Assembly (NCBI GenBank): GCA_007128555.1
Contig: SKXF01000358.1
Coordinates: forward strand, 1 to 5,547
Source: Clostridia bacterium
Lineage (GTDB): Bacteria; Bacillota_E; SLMV01; PUMD01
Reading direction: 5' to 3'
DNA: 5,547 nt
A model generated the notes under the pieces. It searched no databases, had not been told where the DNA came from, and saw only the letters and a program-made list of their open reading frames with translations. Made by a program: the position numbers and the translations under genes. Positions 1 to 4,853 of this stretch are shown in pieces. Position 1 is the stretch's first letter, and every line of letters begins with the position of its first letter.

Positions 1-232
1 CGGGGGATTGCTCTGCCAGCTCCGAAAAGGAAGGGGTGGTGATCACCTGCGGCGAACGGCCCCGGCCCAGCACCAGGAGGCCCTCGGGTTCTGCGGGTTC
101 GTCTTCGCGCCTCCAGTTCACCGGGATGCCCGTGAAATACCGGAAGTTGGGCCCTATGCCGAAGACAAGACCATCAAACAGTTGGCTTTCCATTCTCTGC
201 TGAAGCTTCTCGAGACGAACAGTGTCGTCCAT
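1..232 (-). CDS. M24-family (creatinase/Xaa-Pro peptidase-like) protein, N-terminal part
   Basis: This gene is cut by the left window edge; 77 residues are visible, starting MDDTVRLEKLQQRMESQLFD. The pattern (an RLEKLQQRM helix, a short strand DGLVFG, then GPNFRYFTGIPV) matches the N-terminal creatinase/prolidase domain that precedes the pita-bread metallopeptidase domain in Xaa-Pro aminopeptidases, prolidases and creatinases. The NxRYFTG segment is the most characteristic part. The metal-binding catalytic domain lies outside the window, so substrate and activity cannot be judged; some relatives are not peptidases. The ATG start at 232-230 is supported by GGGAGGA at 247-241 with an 8-nt spacer. 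The gene is transcribed away from the Uma2-like gene at 744, so the gap 249-743 carries both 5' regions. No convincing promoter for this gene was found. Confidence 0.8.
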   Translation of the reverse strand, partial: MDDTVRLEKLQQRMESQLFDGLVFGIGPNFRYFTGIPVNWRREDEPAEPEGLLVLGRGRSPQVITTPSFSELAEQSP

Positions 233-248
233 GTTCTCTCTCCTCCCA

Positions 249-695
249 GGTCATGCGATCTTCTGTTGATGATGCAGGTGACTGCCCCCCGATGACAGGA
301 GACTCTGGCCATGGTTCTTGCTCCGGTATGACTCAGCAATGCGGGTTGCCTGCAGCATTCGGTCCTGGAATGAATATCACCTGGTCTGGTCGTCAGACAT
401 GCCACCCCGTCACGGATCCCAACGAAGCCCCTGCCACCTTATTTGCCGTCGGCGGGCGGTCTCCTCCTCGCACCTGCACACGCATGGCCAATCTGTTGCC
501 TCTCGAGCCTGGAGGGGCCTGGGAATCCGAGGGTTCGCACCGGGCCAACGGATAGCGATGTCCGCAACCTGTCAATACTGGAAGGCCCCTGGGTGACCTG
601 AACGACCCTGAGGGTTCGAAGCAAAATGGGACACCACGTCGGAGGACACCGGAGAGACGTTCGGATTCTTAGCCCACGCCGTTAGCTGCGTTTAC
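249..695. other. Gap without recognisable gene
   Basis: About 450 bases separate the two divergent genes. Open frames of 60 to 100 codons exist on both strands, but their translations are rich in Arg, Pro, Ser and Gly, resemble no family I know, and lack convincing ribosome sites. No tRNA, CRISPR or clear terminator is visible. The size suggests decayed sequence rather than regulation alone, but no ancestral gene could be identified. Confidence 0.55.
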
Positions 696-724
696 TTGTG
701 TATGGTTGGTATGCAGGGTATGAT
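696..724 (+). promoter_or_regulatory. Possible promoter of the HTH-Uma2 gene
   Basis: A TATGAT -10-like hexamer at 719-724 (5 of 6 matches to TATAAT) lies 17 nt after TTGTGT at 696-701 (3 of 6 matches to TTGACA). The predicted transcript would start near 731, at the GGAGG ribosome site itself, giving a leader of only about 13 nt. That is possible but tight, so the real promoter may differ. The hexamers overlap the GTATG repeats at 700-722. Confidence 0.35.
700..722 (+). repeat. Three GTATG direct repeats, 9-bp period
   Basis: GTATG occurs at 700-704, 709-713 and 718-722, so the copies start exactly 9 bp apart. They end 21 bp before the start codon of a protein with an excisionase-like DNA-binding domain, and they cover the proposed spacer and -10 hexamer. 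Short phased direct repeats are a common form of binding site for Xis-like proteins. A role as the gene's own operator is inference. Confidence 0.5.
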
Positions 725-743
725 CTGGTGGGAGGTGATGGCA

Positions 744-1520
744 ATGACCGCCAATGATGATCAACTGGTGACTGCCCGGGCGCTGGCAGATCTGTTCGAC
801 CTTTCCGTAGAGACCATCTGGAGATACACCAGAGAAGGCAAGATTCCTTACGTCGAGGTGGGTGGCAGACACTATCGGTACCGGGTGAAAGAGGTGCTGG
901 CCGCCATGGGGGAGCCTGGCGTCCGCGAGAAGAGCGGGAAATATGAGATCGACCCGCCTGAATGCAGCCCTGATGCAGAGAGGACATTCACCTACGAGGA
1001 CTACCTGGCCCTGCCCGAAGAGGCCGGGCATCGAATCGAGGTGCTCAATGGCACGTTAGTCAGGGAGCCCTCGCCAGGCGTCGCCCATCAGCGGGTGTCG
1101 CGTCGTCTTCAGCGAGTATTGGAAGATTACTTCCTGCAGGCGGATCCAGATGGAGAGATTTTCGACGCACCGCTGGATGTCACCATGGGGCAAAGCACGG
1201 TCGTTCAGCCTGATCTTTTTCTTGTCTCCGGTAAACAGCAGAACATCGTGAAGGAAGACCGCATCGATGGAGCTCCAAAACTGATTGTGGAGGTCATTTC
1301 GCCCTCGTATCCCCGGAAGGATCGACTGGAGAAGATGAAGATATACCAGAAAAATGAGATTGAACACTACTGGATCGTGGATCCCCACGAGAGAACAATG
1401 GAGTGCTTTGCGCTGGCGGGCGATGTCTATTGTGTGGTGGCTGTAGGTATGGATGATGATACGGTGAGTCCCCCGGGTTTTGAAGCATTGGACATAAGCC
1501 TGGAGGGCCTGTGGACATGA
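744..1520 (+). CDS. Excisionase/MerR-like HTH fused to Uma2-family (DUF820) PD-(D/E)XK nuclease domain
   Basis: A 258-residue, two-domain protein. Residues 7-57 (VTARALADLFDLSVETIWRY, then REGKIPYVEVGGRHYRYRVKEVL) form a winged helix of the HTH_17 type found in excisionases and MerR relatives, including the 'G-R-HYRY' wing. Residues 80-258 match Uma2: a 'TYEDYLALPEE..HRIEVLNGTLV' lead-in, E99, QPD with D157, VEVISPS with E183, K197/K199 in the DRLEKMKIYQK helix, and YWIVDP at 209-214. These make up the PD-(D/E)XK core, with the lysine displaced to the following helix as in this family, and all are intact. Uma2 proteins are predicted endonucleases of largely unknown role, abundant in cyanobacteria and some Bacillota. 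The start at 744 is chosen over the in-frame ATG at 738 because GGAGG at 731-735 is 8 nt upstream of 744 and only 2 nt from 738. The HTH suggests self-regulation or targeting to a DNA site. No partner gene is adjacent. Confidence 0.85.
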   Translation: MTANDDQLVTARALADLFDLSVETIWRYTREGKIPYVEVGGRHYRYRVKEVLAAMGEPGVREKSGKYEIDPPECSPDAERTFTYEDYLALPEEAGHRIEVLNGTLVREPSPGVAHQRVSRRLQRVLEDYFLQADPDGEIFDAPLDVTMGQSTVVQPDLFLVSGKQQNIVKEDRIDGAPKLIVEVISPSYPRKDRLEKMKIYQKNEIEHYWIVDPHERTMECFALAGDVYCVVAVGMDDDTVSPPGFEALDISLEGLWT

Positions 1521-1636
1521 GAACGCTCCAGGGCGGGGTGAGACGGCCGAGATCGCGTCCGGGGAGGATGCGGACCCGGGACCCCAATGTCCGGTGGGTG
1601 TGAGCCGGCATCCAGACCCGGACCATGGTGCCCGTC

Positions 1637-1860
1637 CTACTCTTTGCCCAACAGCTTCCGCTCGTACCCAGGGAGCGAATCCAGTGGTGCAGCAGGTTCA
1701 TGGGTGACCACCGTGGCGGAGATCATGGCCATGGCCGCCTCGGCGACGACTGGGTGCAAGAGTCCCAGGATGCCGATGGGGATGGCGGTGACGCTGCAAG
1801 GGCCCAGGATGCCGATGGGGATGGCGGTGACGCTGCAAGGGCCCAGCACAGGTTCTGCCC
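1637..1860 (-). pseudogene. Remnant of heavy-metal (P1B, copper-type) P-type ATPase C-terminus
   Basis: In one minus-strand frame (about 1836-1637) the translation reads VTAIPIGILGLLHPVVAEAA followed by MAMISATVVTH. This closely follows the last two transmembrane helices of CopA-like ATPases, which typically read 'YNV.aIPiA.GlL.PviAaaAMalSSvsVVtNalRL'. The preceding ATPase segment 'R-QNL-FWAF-YN' appears as GQNLCWAL at about 1860-1837 but in a different frame, so a small deletion around 1831-1838 has broken the reading frame. The expected VVTNxLRL ending is replaced by an unrelated tail ending at the TAG at 1637. Nothing of the upstream 600 or so residues is present, since trmB ends at 2067. 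A perfect 39-bp tandem duplication interrupts the helix. Together these point to a decayed, truncated gene. The assignment rests on remembered family patterns, not an alignment. Confidence 0.6.
1764..1841. repeat. Perfect 39-bp tandem duplication
   Basis: Two identical 39-bp units lie head to tail at 1764-1802 and 1803-1841. The next five bases (CCCAG) begin a third copy. The unit is 13 codons long, so reading frames are preserved; in the minus ATPase-like frame each unit encodes GPCSVTAIPIGIL. Perfect identity implies a recent duplication or ongoing slippage, within sequence that already looks non-functional. Confidence 0.95.
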
Positions 1861-2066
1861 GCTGCGGTCCGAGCAGGGGCATTGTGAGCCCCCTGGTTGG
1901 AGGAACAGGTGGTCCCTGGGCGAGACCGACGGGTGCAGCTGGGAACCGACGATGAGACGGGAGGGATCCCTGGCCCTGCTTCGTAACGGGAGCACATTCA
2001 CCATTCAGAACATCGAGAACCTGCGAAATCACCCCCGTGATGTGGATCCCTGCTTCTTCGACAGTG
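1861..2066. other. Unassigned sequence between ATPase remnant and trmB
   Basis: On the minus strand a frame stays open from 2122 through this stretch into the ATPase remnant, and its part near 2060-1975 reads TVDTVEEAGIHITGVISQVL, which looks protein-like, but I cannot name a family. The rest (SLPSHRRFPAAPVGLAQG and so on) looks like random GC-rich translation. No ribosome site or canonical terminator for trmB is seen. Confidence 0.4.
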
Positions 2067-2924
2067 TCAACCGTCCCGCGATTGATGTTGTGTCTCCGAG
2101 GGATCCCGTCCACCTTCATCAACCGGGAGCCCCAACTGCCAGAGCTCGGCGAGCCGGTTGTTCATCGCCTGGGACAGCTTCCGGGCCAGTTCAGGCCCCA
2201 CCTCCTCGGCCATGACATTGACGCCTATGTCGTGCTGAATCCACATGGCCAGGGGCATGACAACCCCCATGTGTTCGGTCCACAACGCCGAGGTGCTGTT
2301 ATCTTCTACCCCGGCCATCAGGGCCTCCTTCACATCCCTGAGAACGGCAAACCACCGCCCGTACTGTTTCACCTGCCGAGCCTGCATGGGGCTGATCTCG
2401 TGGAGGAAGTGGTTCCTGAGCGGCATGTCCTCATCGCCAAACTGCAGGATGTAGACCTTGATGCCCCGCCCCTCCGCACGAACCAGGGACCCCTCGATCC
2501 GGCGAAGCTCCTGGGGAAATCCGCTGGCCAGGATGCTATCGATCGCCTCATCGCACATCTGTTGAGCCATGTCGATCACGGGGTCGTATCCCCGCAAGGT
2601 GACCAGCTGAGGTTCCTCCTCCTCTTCCTCGATCTGGGCAAAGGCATCCTCGAGGCGATTCATCGCCTCCTCCATCTGCCCCCTGTGCCGGGATAGCAGG
2701 AGCCGGTGAGGCAGGGGCCTGTACAGCTGCCTGTCCTCCTCCGTGGTCAGTACTGTTCCGCTGCGCACCATCCCCTCCAGGACCTCGTAGACCTTGGCCC
2801 TGGGCACACCGGAATGCTTGCTCACCTCGTAGCCTGTGACCCCTGGGTTGGCAACCAGGGCCAGGTAAACCCTGGCCTCGTACGACGTGAACCCCATGCT
2901 CTGCAGATCCTCGTAGGCTCCCAT
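2067..2924 (-). CDS. TrmB-family transcriptional regulator
   Basis: A 285-residue protein with the full TrmB layout. Residues 1-75 form the winged-helix N-terminus: MGAYEDLQSMGFTSYEARVY, then LALVANPGVTGYEVSKHSGV, PRAKVYEVLEGMVRSG and RQLYRPLP, the classic 'LGLt.yEArvYlaLl..g..ta.eia..sgvpr.kvYevL..L...G' pattern. Residues 80-105 are a charged coiled coil ending in a run of glutamates, the usual dimerisation helix. Residues 107-260 fit the C-terminal phospholipase-D-like effector domain (LVTLRGYDPVIDMAQQMCDE, then IDSILASGFPQEL). The last 17 or so residues (DEGGRDPSETQHQSRDG) look like a non-conserved extension. TrmB proteins sense sugars or other metabolites and repress or activate transport and metabolic genes; they are common in archaea and scattered in bacteria. 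The ATG follows the stop of the upstream gene by 2 nt and has GAGGGGG at 2938-2932, so the two genes are co-transcribed. The ligand is unknown. Repression of the shared promoter at 3675-3703 is the natural inference. Confidence 0.88.
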   Translation of the reverse strand: MGAYEDLQSMGFTSYEARVYLALVANPGVTGYEVSKHSGVPRAKVYEVLEGMVRSGTVLTTEEDRQLYRPLPHRLLLSRHRGQMEEAMNRLEDAFAQIEEEEEEPQLVTLRGYDPVIDMAQQMCDEAIDSILASGFPQELRRIEGSLVRAEGRGIKVYILQFGDEDMPLRNHFLHEISPMQARQVKQYGRWFAVLRDVKEALMAGVEDNSTSALWTEHMGVVMPLAMWIQHDIGVNVMAEEVGPELARKLSQAMNNRLAELWQLGLPVDEGGRDPSETQHQSRDG

Positions 2925-2926
2925 GG

Positions 2927-3631
2927 CTATGCCCCCTCACCCCAGGCCAACCAGATGATCTCCAGGGGATCGGGTCCCGCAGTCCTCAACATATGAACGG
3001 AGCCGGGTGGAACGTAGAGGGCCTGCCCCGCCGACACCTCCGTTTCGGTCTCTCCAACGGTGGCGGTCCCCTCCCCGCCGATCACGATGAAGGCCTGGTG
3101 CATGGGATCCCTCGCTCCGTCCTCGTTCAGCACGTCATCGGCGGTGATGCAGTAGTAGGCAGACCGCATGCCCTCGTGATAGAACAGGGCCGTCGCACCG
3201 GCCCCGTGGATCTTCCGGGTGTGCTGGGGCCCGAAGTTCACCCGGGTCGGATTATCCGTGCTGAAGAAGTGAGTGAGGAAGAAGTACCCCCGGCGCATGG
3301 CCTCCAGGGGGTGAACATCCTCCGGCAGCGTGAAGTTCAGCGGTGCGGGCTCACGGACATGGGCCCTTCCCGCGGCGGTCATCCCGTTCCAGGTTCCATC
3401 GTGGAGATTCAGCAGGGTCTCGGAGCTCAGGGTGAACGTGGTATCCGGATCCTCCATCGAACCGGCAGCGCATTCGACCTCTCCGTCGATGCACCGGATG
3501 TACCAGTGAAAGGGCTCCTCCTCCCCGGTGGCGATTTCAAAGGCCACGGCCATGGTGAAGTCTGAGGGCATCTTCTCGGCAAAGGTGTGGGCCATCTCGG
3601 CCAGGATCTCGGGGGGCGTGGGGCTGGACAC
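2927..3631 (-). CDS. SCP2-like lipid-binding domain fused to cupin domain
   Basis: A 234-residue protein, soluble, with no signal peptide or membrane helix. Residues 5-115 resemble the SCP2 sterol-carrier fold: an amphipathic N-terminal helix (PPEILAEMAHTFAEKM), strands around FTMAVAFEIATGEEEPFHWY, then EDPDTTFTLSSETLLNLHDG and the 'P..A...G.' style end. Residues 145-234 are a cupin: a first motif near DPMHQAFIVIGGEGTATVG (175-193) and a complete second motif GQALYVPPGSVHMLRT (202-217) with P208, G210 and H213. The first motif has one histidine (H178) and Q179 instead of the usual HxH...E, so metal binding may be weak or absent, favouring a binding role over catalysis. The GTG start at 3631 is chosen because GGAGGAGGAAGG lies at 3646-3635; a longer frame to 3730 would read through the promoter and operator. 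It is the first gene of an operon with trmB. A sensor, ligand carrier or small enzyme acting on the regulator's ligand are all possible; the function is not known. Confidence 0.75.
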   Translation of the reverse strand: MSSPTPPEILAEMAHTFAEKMPSDFTMAVAFEIATGEEEPFHWYIRCIDGEVECAAGSMEDPDTTFTLSSETLLNLHDGTWNGMTAAGRAHVREPAPLNFTLPEDVHPLEAMRRGYFFLTHFFSTDNPTRVNFGPQHTRKIHGAGATALFYHEGMRSAYYCITADDVLNEDGARDPMHQAFIVIGGEGTATVGETETEVSAGQALYVPPGSVHMLRTAGPDPLEIIWLAWGEGA

Positions 3632-3655
3632 GATCCTTCCTCCTCCGTGAATAGT

Positions 3656-3677
3656 AGTAAATACTGTAGTAGCTACT
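3656..3677. promoter_or_regulatory. Twin inverted-repeat operator, probable TrmB binding sites
   Basis: Two copies of AGTA-N2-TACT occur at 3656-3665 (centre AA) and 3668-3677 (centre GC), 12 bp apart centre to centre, about one helical turn. The second is part of the perfect 12-bp palindrome TAGTAGCTACTA at 3667-3678. They overlap the -10 hexamer and the expected start site of the operon whose second gene encodes a TrmB regulator. The symmetry and position indicate a repressor operator. That TrmB is the binder is inferred from adjacency. Confidence 0.7.
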
Positions 3678-3703
3678 ATACGGGGAGGGGGGCGGAGTGT
3701 CAA
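3675..3703 (-). promoter_or_regulatory. Promoter of the SCP2-cupin/trmB operon
   Basis: On the minus strand a perfect -35 TTGACA (3703-3698) is followed after exactly 17 nt by TATAGT (3680-3675), which matches TATAAT in 5 of 6 positions. Transcription would begin near 3668 and give a leader of about 37 nt before the GTG at 3631. It is a near-consensus housekeeping sigma promoter, so the gene pair should be strongly expressed unless repressed. Confidence 0.8.
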
Positions 3704-3706
3704 GAC

Positions 3707-3745
3707 CCTGGCCTGTCTTCCCCCTTTCAATGCCTGCAGGCCAGG
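3707..3745. repeat. 9-bp inverted repeat upstream of the promoter
   Basis: CCTGGCCTG at 3707-3715 and CAGGCCAGG at 3737-3745 are perfect complements 21 bp apart. The left arm ends 4 bp from the -35 hexamer of the SCP2-cupin promoter. It could be a regulator site or a hairpin ending read-through from fdhD. No T-run follows it, so an ordinary intrinsic terminator is not supported. Confidence 0.5.
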
Positions 3746-3797
3746 AGATCCAGGACCGACTTCATACTCAAGTGCACAGCGAGAGGGGAGTTGCCAG

Positions 3798-3841
3798 GGT
3801 CATCTGCCTGGTGACCGTGGTGATGACGATTGACCTGGTCA
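3798..3841. repeat. Cluster of four TGACC/GGTCA half-sites
   Basis: GGTCA at 3798-3802, TGACC at 3812-3816, and the perfect TGACC-T-GGTCA dyad at 3831-3841 lie within 44 bp between fdhD and the next operon. They may be protein-binding half-sites or simple hairpins; nothing links them to a known regulator. Confidence 0.35.
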
Positions 3842-3858
3842 GAGGTGAAGTGAGGCGC

Positions 3859-3888
3859 ATGAGAGGCCTCTCATCATGACGGACCGTC
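3859..3888 (-). terminator. Tandem palindromes behind fdhD, possible terminator region
   Basis: Directly after the fdhD stop codon (3891-3889) lies the palindrome GACGGACCGTC (3878-3888, centre A). Three bases further is a perfect 16-bp palindrome ATGAGAGGCCTCTCAT (3859-3874), which can fold as a 6-bp stem with a GGCC loop. The position suits a 3' end or stabilising hairpin. No U-tract follows on either strand, so a factor-independent terminator is not proven. Confidence 0.4.
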
Positions 3889-4644
3889 CTACGGTGAACC
3901 CATCTCGTCGACGAACCGGTGTGAACCGCAGTAGACGTGGGACGTCTCCCTGTGGGCTCTTCCGATCAGGGTGAGGCCCGCGACCTCCGCGATCTCGAGG
4001 GCGAGACTGGTTGGGATGCTGCGGGTGGCAACGAACCCTATGCCCGCGCCGAGAGCCTTCAGCACCATGTCTGTAGAGAGTCGTCCCGTGGTGATGAGCC
4101 CACAACCTCCCGGGTCCCGCTTGCTCAAAAGACACCCCCCGAGAACCTTGTCCACGGCATTGTGTCTCCCCACATCCTCCCTGACGTCCAGGACCCCGCC
4201 TGTGTCGATCAGGGCTGCGGAGTGAATGCCCCCGGACTCACGGTACTTCTCAGATCGCCGGAACATCTCCGCAAAACACCTGCGCAGGAACGGGCCCGAA
4301 ACGGTGAGGGTGGAGGAAACCCTCCCCTCGAGAAGTCTCTCGTCCTCGATGTAGCCCCCGCTGCCGCAGGCCGAGGACAGCACCTGCTCCATCGCGAAGC
4401 TCTCGGGCAGATCACCGGACAGCGTCACGGTGATGAACCTCATGTCATCGCAGGCACCCAGCAGGTGGATCTCCTCCACGGAGGAAATGGCCCCGCGCCC
4501 CCAGAGATACCCGGCGGCAAGTTCCTTAAGGTCTTCGGGCGTACACATGAACGTCGCCACCCGGTCTCCGTTGACCATGAGATCGACTGGTTGCTCTATT
4601 GCAACTGGTAGCGTAATGGAGCTCGCCTCCCCGTGAATTCCCAA
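3889..4644 (-). CDS. fdhD: Formate dehydrogenase accessory sulfurtransferase FdhD
   Basis: FdhD moves sulfur from a cysteine desulfurase to the molybdenum or tungsten bis-pterin cofactor of formate dehydrogenase, which is inactive without it; it acts in the cytoplasm. The family pattern is clear: VAIEQPVDLMVNGDRVATFM, then CTPEDLKELAAGYLWGRGAI near residues 14-53, GGIHSAALID at 138-147, VREDVGRHNAVDKVLGG at 154-170, and TTGRLSTDMVLKALGAGIGF followed by VATRSIPTSLALEIAE at 185-220. The sulfur-carrying motif is SACGSGGY: C93 is present, but the second position of the CxxC pair known from E. coli is glycine. The listed start is TTG with a weak GGGGTG 7 nt upstream. An in-frame ATT at 4617-4615 has a much better GGGGAGG (4632-4626) at 8 nt and would give 242 residues; no in-frame ATG or GTG exists before the conserved region. 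No formate dehydrogenase subunit is in the window. Confidence 0.92.
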   Translation of the reverse strand: MGIHGEASSITLPVAIEQPVDLMVNGDRVATFMCTPEDLKELAAGYLWGRGAISSVEEIHLLGACDDMRFITVTLSGDLPESFAMEQVLSSACGSGGYIEDERLLEGRVSSTLTVSGPFLRRCFAEMFRRSEKYRESGGIHSAALIDTGGVLDVREDVGRHNAVDKVLGGCLLSKRDPGGCGLITTGRLSTDMVLKALGAGIGFVATRSIPTSLALEIAEVAGLTLIGRAHRETSHVYCGSHRFVDEMGSP

Positions 4645-4687
4645 GTTACAGCACCCCGATCCTATCCCAGGTACTGCGACCTGTCTG

Positions 4688-4704
4688 TATCCTCAGTTAG
4701 GATA
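4688..4704. promoter_or_regulatory. TATCCT-N5-AGGATA dyad upstream of fdhD
   Basis: A perfect 6-bp inverted repeat with a 5-bp spacer, about 44 bp before the proposed fdhD TTG. Another TATCC lies at 4664-4668. It sits where transcription from the proposed promoter at 4707-4736 would start, so it may be an operator. The cognate regulator is unknown. Confidence 0.4.
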
Positions 4705-4706
4705 GC

Positions 4707-4736
4707 ATAATGCCCTGGGAATCGAAACACTGGCAA
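4707..4736 (-). promoter_or_regulatory. Possible fdhD promoter
   Basis: On the minus strand TTGCCA (4736-4731, 5 of 6 to TTGACA) is followed after 18 nt by CATTAT (4712-4707, 4 of 6 to TATAAT). It is correctly oriented and would give a leader of roughly 55 nt. The match is moderate, and other weaker pairs exist nearby. Confidence 0.35.
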
Positions 4737-4829
4737 GCGCACCGGGCAACCGCTCACGGGCATGTCCCTGGGTACCGCAACCACGACCGGAGGGGGCACC
4801 CGGTATGGGCATGCCGATCCGGGAACCAG

Positions 4830-4853
4830 GGGGAACATGGGCTCGTGTTCCCC
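4830..4853. other. Strong hairpin between rarA and fdhD
   Basis: GGGGAACA at 4830-4837 pairs with TGTTCCCC at 4846-4853. A T-G wobble and a further G-C pair bring the stem to 10 bp around a 4-base loop. It is about 190 bp behind the rarA stop. No T-run flanks it on either strand, so it may be a non-canonical transcript end, a structured RNA element or a protein site. Confidence 0.5.

Noticed and set aside
603..635. GGGTTCGAA, resembling a tRNA T-loop
   Set aside because: The flanking bases do not form the 5-bp T-stem, and no acceptor, D or anticodon arms can be built around it.
277..777. Repeated 11-mer GGTGACTGCCC at 277-287 and 767-777, considered as element borders
   Set aside because: A few repeated 11-mers are expected by chance in a window this size, and the second copy lies inside the HTH coding region.
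1557..1623. GTCCGG...CCGGAC pairing behind the Uma2-like gene, considered as its terminator
   Set aside because: The 6-bp stem encloses a 23-base loop and is not followed by a T-run.
1625..2215. 196-codon plus-strand frame containing DADGDGGDAARAQ repeats, resembling a calcium-binding Asp-Gly repeat
   Set aside because: The repeat is only the 39-bp duplication read on the other strand; the frame runs antisense into trmB, and the ATPase-like frame is on the minus strand.
2617..2636. Repeated TCCTCC/CTTCCTC run, considered as a regulatory or ribosome-site array
   Set aside because: It is the run of glutamate codons in the coiled-coil part of trmB.
2037..2696. 219-codon open frame on the plus strand
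   Set aside because: Antisense to trmB, whose TrmB-family pattern is unmistakable; long antisense frames are expected in GC-rich coding DNA.
2993..3565. 190-codon open frame on the plus strand
   Set aside because: Antisense to the SCP2-cupin gene; no recognisable domain.
3632..3730. 33-residue N-terminal extension of the SCP2-cupin protein from an upstream ATG
   Set aside because: It would translate through the promoter and twin operator, and the GTG at 3631 has a strong ribosome site.
3937..4611. 224-codon open frame on the plus strand
   Set aside because: Antisense to fdhD; no recognisable domain.
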